A stretch of DNA of 13,224 nucleotides, from positions 1-13,224 of the forward strand of contig DASTQX010000606.1 in the NCBI GenBank assembly GCA_035761505.1, given 5' to 3'. The notes under the pieces are model-generated. The model did no database searches. It saw nothing but the letters and a program-made list of their open reading frames with translations, and was not told the DNA's origin. This document shows positions 5,764-12,809 of this stretch, piece by piece. The translations under genes were made by a program, and so were the position numbers. Within the stretch, counting starts at the first letter, position 1, and the number at the start of each line of letters is the position of its first letter. The stretch comes from JAIVJM01 sp035761505. Lineage in GTDB: Bacteria; Acidobacteriota; Blastocatellia; Pyrinomonadales; Pyrinomonadaceae.

Positions 5764-7692
5764 TCAGGCTGCTTCGCCCATTGACTCGGCGCGGGCGCGG
5801 GCGGCGAGGCCGCCGCCATCTACGAATTGACGGTGCCAGAGTTCGAGGACAAAGAGCGCCCACAACTCGGTCGAGTGGTCGCGCCGCCCGCGCTCGTGCT
5901 CGTCGAAGAGCAATTCGACATAGCGCGGCTCGGCGAAGCCGCGTTGACGCGCCAGAGGCTCCATCAGCGTCCCGCGCACGCGTTCGCGGAGTTGCTGGTT
6001 GATCCACTGTTCGATGGGCACGCCGAAGCCCTGCTTCGGTCGGTCTAAAATCTCCGGCGGCACGAGGTCGCGCACCGCGCGCTTCAAGAGGTACTTGGTT
6101 TCCAGCCCGCGCATCTTGAGCGAGGCGGGGACGCGCGTCACGAACTCGATGAGCTTGTGGTCAAGCAGAGGGACGCGCGCTTCGAGGCTCGCGGCCATGC
6201 TCATCCGGTCAACTTTGGTGAGGATGTCGCCGGGCAGATAGGTCTTGCTGTCGAGGTAAAGCAGCGCGTCGAGCGGGTCTGAGGAGCCGGAGCGCGCGGC
6301 GTGCGCGCGGAACATCTCGGCGGGACGCGCCGCGCCGCCGTTCAACTGTCGGCGGAAGTCTTCGGTGTAGAGCGCCGACTTGTTGAGGCGCGTGAAGACC
6401 GAGACGGATTCGATGTAGCGGTCGAGCCCGTCGAAGGCCACGTCGTGGATGAAGTTGCGGCCCCGCGCGCCGTGCGGAAGTCTTCGCGCCGCGCGCTGCA
6501 TCAAGCCCTCTCGGACGAAGCGCGGCAGGCGCGCGAAGCCGCTCCGCCGGCGGTCAATGACGTAGCGCGTGTAGCCCGCGAAGAGTTCGTCGCCGCCGTC
6601 GCCGGAGAGCACGACCTTGACGTGCTCGCGCGCGAGCTTCGAGACCATGTAGGTCGGAATCGAGGACGAGTCGGCGAAGGGCTCGTCGAAGTGCCAGACC
6701 AGTTCGTCCACGACCGCGCAGATGTCGGGCGTGACGACGAACTCGTGATGCTCCGTCCCGAAGTGCTTGGCCGCGACGCGCGCGTACTTCAACTCGTTGT
6801 AGCTGTCCTCGTTGAAGCCGATGGAGAAGGTCTTGACCGGCCTCTCCGTGTGGCGGGCCATGAGGCCGACGACCGTCGAAGAGTCCACGCCGCCGGAAAG
6901 AAACGCGCCGAGCGGCACGTCCGCGACGAGGCGAATACGCACCGACTCGTCGAGCAGCGCGCGCAGCTCGTCCAGGTAATCCTCTTCGCGTCGCTCCTTC
7001 GATTCTTCAAAACGGAAGTCCCAGTATTGTTCGACGTGAGTGCGACCGTCGGCGAAAGTGAGATGGCAGCCGGGGGGGAGTTTTTCGACGCCTCTGAAGA
7101 TGGAGAGCGGGTCGGGGATGTAGCCGTAAGTGAGATAGGCGTCGAGCGCCGAAGGGTCAATCTCGCGCTCGACCTCCGGGTGGACGAGCAGGGATTTCAG
7201 CTCCGAGCCGAAGACGAGCGTGCCGCGCGCGGTGACGGTGTAGTAGAGCGGCTTTTTGCCGACGCGGTCGCGCGCGACGAAGAGGCTGCGGCGGCGCGCG
7301 TCCCAGAGGGCGAAGGCAAACATCCCGCGCAGGTGCTCGACGCAGGAGGGGCCGTACTCCTCGAAGGCGTGGACGATGGTTTCGGTGTCCGAGTCGGTCT
7401 TGAAGGCGTGGCCGCGCGCTTCGAGTTCGCGCCGGAGTTCGCGGTAGTTGTAAATCTCGCCGTTGAAGACGATGCTCAAAGAAGGGTCGCAGCCGGAGAG
7501 CGGCTGATGCCCGCCCGCGAGGTCAATGATCGAGAGGCGGCGCATGCCGAGCGCGGCCCCGCCTTCGACGAGCGTCCCCTGATCGTCCGGCCCCCGGTGC
7601 GCGATAACGCGGCACATGCGTTCGAGCACGTCGCGGCGCTCCCCCCCCGCGAGGGCGTCCACGTCACCGACGAATCCGGCTATCCCACACAT
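5764..7692 (-). CDS. asnB: Asparagine synthase (glutamine-hydrolysing)-type amidotransferase
   Basis: A 642-residue two-domain amidotransferase. The N-terminal class II glutaminase domain begins with the nucleophile Cys2 (MCGIAGF) and has HRGPDDQG (32-39), MRRLSIIDL (50-58) and NGEIYNYREL (77-86). The synthase domain has the ATP-pyrophosphatase loop SGGVDSS (266-272), a second nucleotide site LSGDGGDELFAGY (362-374), and KVDRMSM, EARVPLLD and PKQGFGVPI further on. The reaction is ATP-dependent transfer of ammonia from glutamine to a carboxylate, classically aspartate to asparagine. The location between glycosyltransferases matches the AsnB paralogues of exosortase-associated EPS clusters, where the acceptor may instead be a sugar acid or other glycan part. 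The start is the ATG at 7692; the ribosome site is weak, and the gene lies 16 bases after the GT2 stop, suggesting coupled translation. Confidence 0.95.
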   Translation of the reverse strand: MCGIAGFVGDVDALAGGERRDVLERMCRVIAHRGPDDQGTLVEGGAALGMRRLSIIDLAGGHQPLSGCDPSLSIVFNGEIYNYRELRRELEARGHAFKTDSDTETIVHAFEEYGPSCVEHLRGMFAFALWDARRRSLFVARDRVGKKPLYYTVTARGTLVFGSELKSLLVHPEVEREIDPSALDAYLTYGYIPDPLSIFRGVEKLPPGCHLTFADGRTHVEQYWDFRFEESKERREEDYLDELRALLDESVRIRLVADVPLGAFLSGGVDSSTVVGLMARHTERPVKTFSIGFNEDSYNELKYARVAAKHFGTEHHEFVVTPDICAVVDELVWHFDEPFADSSSIPTYMVSKLAREHVKVVLSGDGGDELFAGYTRYVIDRRRSGFARLPRFVREGLMQRAARRLPHGARGRNFIHDVAFDGLDRYIESVSVFTRLNKSALYTEDFRRQLNGGAARPAEMFRAHAARSGSSDPLDALLYLDSKTYLPGDILTKVDRMSMAASLEARVPLLDHKLIEFVTRVPASLKMRGLETKYLLKRAVRDLVPPEILDRPKQGFGVPIEQWINQQLRERVRGTLMEPLARQRGFAEPRYVELLFDEHERGRRDHSTELWALFVLELWHRQFVDGGGLAARARAESMGEAA

Positions 7693-7708
7693 GATTTTCT
7701 CTTAGTCC

Positions 7709-8875
7709 TCACAGAATCGGCTCGCGTATCGGCTCCCAACGCGCATAGCGCTCGCCGCGCGCGAACTTGTAGAAGGCGATGACCGAGGCGAGATTGGCGA
7801 GCACGAAGTAGTGCGGGAGCGCGAGCAGCTTGAAGCGCAGCCCCGCGCGCTCCGTGAGCCAGCCGAGCGCCGCCGCCGCGTAGAAGAGCAACTGCCCCGC
7901 GAAGAGCGCGGCGAAGAACCATGAGCGCGGCGCGAGCAAGGCTGTCGAGACGAGGATGAGCAGGAGGAAGACGGGCACGAGGTAGCGCATGACCTTGTGC
8001 GACAGAAGCTCGACGGCGTAGAAGCCCGCGCGCAAAGGATTCAAGAGAGCGCGGTGACGCCAGAGGTCTGTGTAAGTCTGCGCGATGACGCGCACGCGCA
8101 TCCGCAGCTCTTTGTCCGCGCGGCGGTTCGTCTCCTCCTCGCACACCGCCGCCGGTTCGTAGATGGCGCGCAAGCCCTGCTCGACCATCTTCGTCGCGAT
8201 GATGAAGTCGCTGCACGCCTCGTGATAGAGCGGCACGTAGGCCGCGCGCCGCACGGCGTAGAGACAGCCCGAAGCGCCGATGAGCGAGCACGCGCGGCTC
8301 TCGTGCGTCTTCAGAAAAGTCTCGTAGCCCCAGTAGGACTTCGCGCCCTGCCCGACCGCCGAGTCCGTGCGGTCAACGTAGATGAGCTTCCCGGCGACGC
8401 AGCCCACCGACGAGTCGGCGAAGTTCGGCACGAGGGCGCGCAACACGTCCGCGCGGTAGAGCGTCGTGGCGTCGGAGAAGAGGATGATTTCGCCGCGCGC
8501 CAGCTCGACCGCCGCGTTCTGCGCCGCCGTCTTGCCGAGCCGCTCGGCCTGCCGGTGCAGGCGCACGCCGCGCGCCGCGAACGAGCGCACAATCTCGTCC
8601 GTGCGATCCGAGGAACAGTCCGAGGCGACGATGATTTCGAGCTTGTCCGCCGGGTAGTCGAGCGCGAGCGTGTTCTCTAACTTCGCGGCGAGGTCGCGCT
8701 CCTCGTTGTAGGCGGTGATGATGACCGTCACTTCGGGTTCGCACGCCGCGCGCCGGACGGGTCGCGGGCGCACGCGGCTCAGAGCCCACACCAGCGCCGG
8801 GTAGCCGACGTAGGTGTAGAAGAGCGCCGCCGCGCCCGTCCAGAAGAACACTTTCGCCGCGAGTTCGATGCTCAA
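7709..8875 (-). CDS. Membrane-bound GT2-family glycosyltransferase
   Basis: A 388-residue processive-type GT2 (GT-A fold) enzyme. It has one N-terminal membrane helix (about 8-32), a cytosolic catalytic domain, and several C-terminal helices (roughly 283-372). Catalytic signatures: VTVIITAYNEERDL (49-62), IIVASDCSSDRTDEIV (81-96), the metal-binding region ILFSDATTLY (131-140), a substrate segment ASGCLYAVRR (201-210), CSDFIIATK (221-229) in place of the usual ED acceptor motif, and a basic stretch RMRVRVIAQT (259-268) in place of QXXRW. Such enzymes polymerise or add sugars at the membrane. The start is a TTG at 8875 whose first bases overlap the stop of the ligase-like gene (TTGA, 8872-8875), with AGGGAAGGA just before it. 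That implies translational coupling. Whether it is processive cannot be decided here. Confidence 0.92.
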   Translation of the reverse strand: MSIELAAKVFFWTGAAALFYTYVGYPALVWALSRVRPRPVRRAACEPEVTVIITAYNEERDLAAKLENTLALDYPADKLEIIVASDCSSDRTDEIVRSFAARGVRLHRQAERLGKTAAQNAAVELARGEIILFSDATTLYRADVLRALVPNFADSSVGCVAGKLIYVDRTDSAVGQGAKSYWGYETFLKTHESRACSLIGASGCLYAVRRAAYVPLYHEACSDFIIATKMVEQGLRAIYEPAAVCEEETNRRADKELRMRVRVIAQTYTDLWRHRALLNPLRAGFYAVELLSHKVMRYLVPVFLLLILVSTALLAPRSWFFAALFAGQLLFYAAAALGWLTERAGLRFKLLALPHYFVLANLASVIAFYKFARGERYARWEPIREPIL

Positions 8876-10395
8876 ATCCTTCCCTCGAAGCTCATCGTTT
8901 CGCCCGCGCGGAGTCCGACGCCTGTGCCTTCGTCAACGCCCCGCGCGCCTTCGCCGCCGGGCTCCTTCAGAGCCTTCTCCGCCGCCTCGCTCTCGTACAT
9001 CCGGCGCAGGCAGACGGCGTAGCCGACGACGTAATAAACGTACCATACGTAAGCGACCGACGCGAAGAAACTGTTAATCATGTAGCCGACGAGCGACGCT
9101 TGCAGCCCGACCGCGAGGTAGTAGAAGCGCGTGCGCCGCCGCGCCTCGAACGTCTCGCGCTCGATGACGGAGAGCCCCTTGAACGGCGTCAGCAAAAACA
9201 TCACATAGACGACCAGCGCCGGTATCCCCATCTCCGCCGCGACCTGTGTGTACGAGTTGTGGCTCACGAGGTCGCGCAGAGAGACGAGCGGGAAGTTCCC
9301 CATCCCGATGCCGTTGAGCGGATTCACAATCGCCGTCCACACCGAGCGCCAGAGAATCTGCCGCCGCATGTCGGACGAGCCCACGGGGTCGAGCCCCGGC
9401 ACGAAGATCGAGAGCAGCCGCAGAAGGTACTCGCCCGGCGCGAGCGCCAGCAGCACCAGCACGCACACGGCCACCAAAAGCACCACGCCCGCGCGGTTGC
9501 GCCGCCCGACCTTCCACGCCATGAGCCCCAGAGCCGCCGCCAGCGCCAGAAACGCGCCGCGCGAGAACGTCACGACGACCGCCGCCACGAGCAAGAGCGT
9601 CGCCCCGGCGTAGAGCAACTTCCCGAAGACCGAGCGCGTGCCGAGGAACATCGCCAACGCGACCGGGATGACCGTCACGAGAAAGAGCGCGAGGTCGTTC
9701 GGGTTGCCGAAGATGCCCTCGCCCACGCCGCCGACGCGGTAGCCCTCGACCGTCAAATTCCCCGCGCGGTAGTCGCCCACCGCCTTCGCGCTCAGCGCCA
9801 CGCCCGCCGCGAGCGCCACCCACAGCAAGCCGCGCAGACGCGCCTGCGTGCGCACCGCGTTGACCATCACGACGAAGATGATGACGCAACGGATGAAGAC
9901 GCCACTAAAAGTCTCCCAGGCCATCGAAGGGTCGAGCGCGAGCGGAATCGAGAGCAGGCCGAAGAGACAGAAGAGCAGAATGAGGTTGATCTCCCTCGGT
10001 CGGGCGGTGAGGTTGCCTTCGAGTCCGAGTTGCGAGACGACGAAGACGACGAGCGTGAAGGTGCCGATGACGAAGGCGATGGAGGCCGTCAGCGCCGAGG
10101 GGTAGAGTTCCGAGGGGCGCAGGTAGAGGACGACCGTGAAGAGGAAGAGCGAGGCGTAGGTGAGCCCGTGCCCCCGCCGCAGGACTCCGGCCCGCGCGCC
10201 GCCGCGCGCCTTCTCCTTCTTGGTCTTGGTACTCTCTTCCGAAGCGTGCGGCGCGCCCTCGTCCGTCCAACGCGTGAAGTCGCCGGACGAGTCGCCTTCG
10301 CCTTCATCTCCGCCGACGGCCTCGCCTGCGCGCGGCGCGCGAGAAGAGAGGGGCGTGACGGGCTCGTAGTCCCATGCCTGTCGGTTGGAGGGCAT
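8872..10395 (-). CDS. O-antigen ligase/polymerase-like polytopic membrane protein
   Basis: A 507-residue membrane protein of the O-antigen ligase (Wzy_C/WaaL-like) group, which joins or polymerises lipid-linked glycans on the outer side of the inner membrane. From the chosen ATG, the first ~75 residues are hydrophilic, rich in Gly, Glu, Ser and Lys, and probably disordered. About ten or more hydrophobic segments follow, beginning at YASLFLFTVVLYLRPSELYP. The family-like signatures are VGGVGEGIFGNPNDLALFL, VVTFSRGAFLALAAALG and the large loop with NPLNGIGMGNFPLVSLRDLV-SHNSYTQVAAEMG, which carries the conserved His-Asn pair. The frame is open up to a TTG at 10524 (550 residues), but a terminator-like hairpin (10460-10503) sits inside that extension, so I place the start at 10395. 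No good ribosome site is visible. The gene heads the glycan operon. Confidence 0.88.
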   Translation of the reverse strand: MPSNRQAWDYEPVTPLSSRAPRAGEAVGGDEGEGDSSGDFTRWTDEGAPHASEESTKTKKEKARGGARAGVLRRGHGLTYASLFLFTVVLYLRPSELYPSALTASIAFVIGTFTLVVFVVSQLGLEGNLTARPREINLILLFCLFGLLSIPLALDPSMAWETFSGVFIRCVIIFVVMVNAVRTQARLRGLLWVALAAGVALSAKAVGDYRAGNLTVEGYRVGGVGEGIFGNPNDLALFLVTVIPVALAMFLGTRSVFGKLLYAGATLLLVAAVVVTFSRGAFLALAAALGLMAWKVGRRNRAGVVLLVAVCVLVLLALAPGEYLLRLLSIFVPGLDPVGSSDMRRQILWRSVWTAIVNPLNGIGMGNFPLVSLRDLVSHNSYTQVAAEMGIPALVVYVMFLLTPFKGLSVIERETFEARRRTRFYYLAVGLQASLVGYMINSFFASVAYVWYVYYVVGYAVCLRRMYESEAAEKALKEPGGEGARGVDEGTGVGLRAGETMSFEGRI

Positions 10396-10459
10396 CGGCG
10401 GCACTTCGCTCAGGCTGCGGCGCGTGGAGTTCGGAGCAGCGTCCGCGCCGCTCGCGTCT

Positions 10460-10503
10460 AAAACAGCCCCACGGAGGCGGGGGGCACTCCCGACCTCCGT
10501 GGG
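10460..10503 (-). terminator. Terminator-like hairpin between the sigma-like gene and the glycan operon
   Basis: A 10-bp perfect inverted repeat, CCCACGGAGG (10468-10477) and CCTCCGTGGG (10494-10503), has a 16-base loop. On the minus strand it is followed by GCTGTTTTA. It begins 58 bases after the stop of the sigma-like gene and ends about 65 bases before the ATG of the ligase-like gene. The U-run is short (4 T), so termination may be partial, giving attenuation between the regulator and the operon. Confidence 0.6.
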
Positions 10504-10561
10504 CTCTCGCGGCGCGCGGGTCAAAGAGAGCCCGGCGCGTCTGGCTTCAGAATGTCTTTAA

Positions 10562-11731
10562 CTAAACCGCGACGCTCTCGCGGTCGCCGACGGCCACCAG
10601 CGTCCGCACCCTCTCACGCAGAGCGATCTCGAAGCGCCGCGCCTCCTCGATCTCGCCGAAGGCGAGCGCGCGCAACTGCTGCTCGATGCGCCGTCGGTAG
10701 TCGGAGACGAGCGAGTCCGAGACGTTGAGACGCGCCGCCGCTTCGAGTTGCGTGATGTGCGCCGGGCTGAGGTAACAATACCACAGCACGCCGAGCATGC
10801 GGTCGTACTGCTTGGTCTTGCCGCGCACCGCCGCGTGCAAGCCCTTCAAAAAGCCGTCCACGAAGTTCGCCGCCTCGTGCTCTGACTCCCGCCGGAGCAG
10901 AGATTGTTCGGGATTCTCGCGCCCGTCCACCGGCTCGAAGCCCTTGCCCTCGTCGTCGTCGCCGCCGATGGGCACGAGGTAGATGTCCATCACGGGCAGC
11001 CGCGACATCACGAGGCTGCGCAAGGAACGCACGTCCACCGGCGAGTCGCACGCTTCGAGCACCGAGACGATTAAGTCTTCGAGGTCGGAGTTGCTGATGA
11101 TGATCTGCGCGTCGCCCGTGCAGCCGACCATGCGCGTGTCGCGCTGCCGGACGGGGATGAGTTGGACGCGCTGCTCTAATTCCTGCGCGCCGCGGCGCGG
11201 CTTGTCCTCGCGCCACTCGCGGAGGCCGTAGATGCGGTCAACGAGTCTGCGGTGCGGCTCGTCCTCGCCCTCGGCGACCGCGCCCGCGTTGTCCACGCGG
11301 CGGAAGTTGGCCGAAGACTGGATGATGGTCGAGATGCGGCGGGCGAGGCGGTAACTTTCGGGGTGGCGCTTGCGAAGCTCGGCGGTCAGGAGGTTCGTCA
11401 GCTCGATCTGGCTAATCTCGCACTCGATCTCGGAATCGGTCATCCCCGTGTCGAGGTAGTGCTGGAAGCGCGACTTGGCGAGGAGCGTGACGAACAGTTC
11501 CTGCGTCAGGTCGAGGTAGGCGCTCCCTCGGTCGCCCTCTTCGACGAGCAGGCCCGCGCTGTGCGAGGCGCGCACCAACGGGTGGTTGATGACGAGGCGC
11601 TGGAGTTCCGTCCACAGGCGGCTCACGTCGGAGCGGCGTAGGGATTCGACCCACGCGCCCGCGTGGCGCGCCGTGCGCTCGTGCGTCCGCCCCGGTAGCG
11701 AGGGTGTTTTTTCGTCGGTGGCGCTCGTCAT
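10562..11731 (-). CDS. Uncharacterised protein with sigma-factor-like features
   Basis: A soluble 389-residue protein that I cannot assign to a named family. Two parts look like a divergent sigma factor. Near residues 71-95, AYLDLTQELFVTLLAKSRF resembles the region 2 helix DLVQEVF of ECF-type factors. Near residues 310-357, MLGVLWYCYLSP...ITQLEAAARLNVSDSLVSDYRRRIEQQL resembles the region 4 helix-turn-helix with a terminal basic recognition helix. Between them lie a charged region and IIISNSDLEDLIVSVLEACDSPVDVRSLRSLV (about 210-241), not recognised. The ATG at 11731 is chosen because GGAAGA (11736-11741) precedes it. An ATG at 11776 would add 15 residues without a ribosome site. It lies upstream of the glycan operon on the same strand and divergent from a small zinc-finger protein, so a regulatory role is inferred, not shown. 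Confidence 0.8.
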   Translation of the reverse strand: MTSATDEKTPSLPGRTHERTARHAGAWVESLRRSDVSRLWTELQRLVINHPLVRASHSAGLLVEEGDRGSAYLDLTQELFVTLLAKSRFQHYLDTGMTDSEIECEISQIELTNLLTAELRKRHPESYRLARRISTIIQSSANFRRVDNAGAVAEGEDEPHRRLVDRIYGLREWREDKPRRGAQELEQRVQLIPVRQRDTRMVGCTGDAQIIISNSDLEDLIVSVLEACDSPVDVRSLRSLVMSRLPVMDIYLVPIGGDDDEGKGFEPVDGRENPEQSLLRRESEHEAANFVDGFLKGLHAAVRGKTKQYDRMLGVLWYCYLSPAHITQLEAAARLNVSDSLVSDYRRRIEQQLRALAFGEIEEARRFEIALRERVRTLVAVGDRESVAV

Positions 11732-12300
11732 GGAATCTTCCAGGCGATGATCTTGATCGGCGGATGTGGCAGCCATGTTACTGATAGTTGTTGTGCGGGA
11801 GCAAGGGCGGAGGTGCGTTTCGGCGCGCTCGGCGCGGGGAGGCCGTGGGACTTGGGGGACGTGTCCCGAAGCGCCGGGAACTCGGCGTCCGGCCCGATTC
11901 TTTTAGTCGCGGGCGAAACAAGCGTCGGCCCGTGGGAGGACTTCTGCGCCCCGCCGACTCTGGGTTTGATGATAGACCTGCAAGGGGAATCCGCACCGGA
12001 TGCCGCGAAGGGTAAAGGGCGCGGCCACCGTGAAGGGACTTGGTGCGGGGGGCCTGTGCGGCGCTCCCCGAACACATCTGAGATGGTAACAGCAAACCCG
12101 GAAATGAGCAACATCTTTTTACACAATGCCCAAGGCGTTGAAAAAAATAGAGAAAACGCTCTTCGGGGGCGCAAGTTCGGGGGGAGAAGTTTGGAAAAGC
12201 GGGGGGATTGGTATTTTAGTTTTCCATGAATCAGCGAAGCGCCCGAAAGAGGGTTTGACGGCTGCTGTGGTTCCTCGCCACGCGTCTTTTTTTGCCCTAA

Positions 12301-12348
12301 CCTCCGCTTGTGCTGTGCCTTTAGACGAACAGCGCTTCGCTTCGGAGG
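12301..12348 (+). promoter_or_regulatory. Possible structured leader upstream of the zinc-finger gene
   Basis: CCTCCG (12301-12306) pairs with CGGAGG (12343-12348), and inside it GTGCTG (12310-12315) pairs with CAGCGC (12330-12335) with one U-G wobble. An alternative 10-base pairing exists between AGCGAAGCGC (12233-12242) and GCGCTTCGCT (12332-12341), which would break the local hairpin. The palindrome GGCTTAAGCC (12347-12356) follows. A role in attenuation or as an operator is speculative. Confidence 0.3.
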
Positions 12349-12400
12349 CTTAAGCCCGACAGAGCCCGCACTCCGGGCGGCGAACAAGGAAAGAGAGGTC

Positions 12401-12407
12401 AAGGAGG
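12401..12407 (+). promoter_or_regulatory. Strong ribosome binding site of the zinc-finger gene
   Basis: AAGGAGG lies 4 bases before the ATG at 12412. It is the closest match to the Shine-Dalgarno consensus in the window, and it supports this short frame as a real gene. Confidence 0.75.
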
Positions 12408-12411
12408 AACC

Positions 12412-12741
12412 ATGCGTTCTTCAAGCACAGCCAGATTCCGAAAACTGCGTTCATGCCCCTCGACCGAAGCGCTCCTGCTTCACGGGCTGACACCTGGCAC
12501 GGGCGGGTGGCGCGACTCGGTCGCCGCGCACCTCTCGGCCTGTGACTTTTGCGGCGCGGAGATGCAGTTACTCTCCCACTTCCCGCCGCCGACGACGAAC
12601 GCTCTCCCCTTCGTCGCCCCCGAAATCCCGCACGCGCTCCTCCGCCTCGCCGAAGACCTGATGGACGAGCCGACGCTCCAACGCGCGCGCTTCGCCGAAT
12701 CCATCCAAGAGGTCGAGCGCCTGACGCTGACAGACGCCTAA
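12412..12741 (+). CDS. Small zf-HC2-like (anti-sigma type) zinc-finger protein
   Basis: A 109-residue protein with the zinc-binding signature of anti-sigma factors: C15, then 24 residues, H40, three residues, C44, two residues, C47 (HLSACDFC). In the zf-HC2/ZAS family this module coordinates zinc and holds an ECF sigma factor inactive. No membrane helix follows; residues 56-109 are Pro-rich and then helical and acidic (LLRLAEDLMDEPTLQRARF, ESIQEVERL), so it would be a soluble regulator. A very strong ribosome site precedes the ATG. It is divergent from the sigma-like gene at 10562-11731 across a 635-base spacer, which makes that protein a possible partner. This is inference, because family members also occur away from their partners. 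The gene is followed by a long palindrome and a convergent acyl-CoA synthetase gene. Confidence 0.82.
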   Translation: MRSSSTARFRKLRSCPSTEALLLHGLTPGTGGWRDSVAAHLSACDFCGAEMQLLSHFPPPTTNALPFVAPEIPHALLRLAEDLMDEPTLQRARFAESIQEVERLTLTDA

Positions 12742-12745
12742 GAAA

Positions 12746-12809
12746 CGATGAACGCGGAACGGTGAACTGAAAGACAAGTCGTCTTCAGTTCACCGTTCCG
12801 CGTTCATCG
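12746..12809. repeat. Long near-perfect palindrome between convergent genes
   Basis: The 26 bases at 12746-12771 (CGATGAACGCGG...ACTGAA) are the exact reverse complement of 12784-12809. With one bulged A (12772), the stem extends by GAC/GTC to leave a 5-base loop (12776-12780), about 29 bp in all. It starts 4 bases after the zinc-finger stop codon, and its right arm contains the stop codon of the acyl-CoA synthetase. Neither side has a run of T, so it is not a standard terminator. It could still end transcription or protect RNA from both sides, or be a palindromic repeat element. Confidence 0.9.

Larger units (their letters stand above)
11777..12411. other. Long non-coding spacer between divergent regulator genes
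   Basis: These 635 bases lie between the sigma-like gene and the small zinc-finger gene. The composition differs from the coding regions: runs of A and G, AT-rich islands such as 12105-12160 and 12208-12230, and a T7 run at 12287-12293. Open frames cross it on both strands but read as unstructured, low-complexity sequence without recognisable domains or ribosome sites. A weak minus-strand promoter candidate reads TTGCTC (12106-12111) then 17 bases then TACCAT (12083-12088). Short inverted repeats occur, including GGGAC/GTCCC (11847-11865) and GTCGGC/GCCGAC (11924-11958). I see no match to a riboswitch or structural RNA that I know. Confidence 0.6.

Noticed and set aside
6301..7782. 493-codon open frame antisense to the amidotransferase gene
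   Set aside because: A product of high-GC codon bias opposite a clearly conserved gene; no recognisable domain.
9100..10461. 453-codon open frame antisense to the ligase-like gene
   Set aside because: Highly charged His/Arg/Glu-rich translation mirroring the hydrophobic membrane gene on the other strand; not a credible protein.
12081..12160. Possible c-di-GMP (GEMM-type) riboswitch, suggested by GCAAACC followed by GGAAA
   Set aside because: The second conserved GC-rich half and the closing stem of the motif are not found; the match is only a few bases.
11747..12229. 160-codon plus-strand frame in the long spacer
   Set aside because: No ribosome site, no domain, overlaps the 5' end of the sigma-like gene; composition unlike the real genes.
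11728..12402. 224-codon minus-strand frame in the long spacer
   Set aside because: Low-complexity Pro/Ser/Arg-rich translation with no motif, and it would occupy the 5' region of two real genes.
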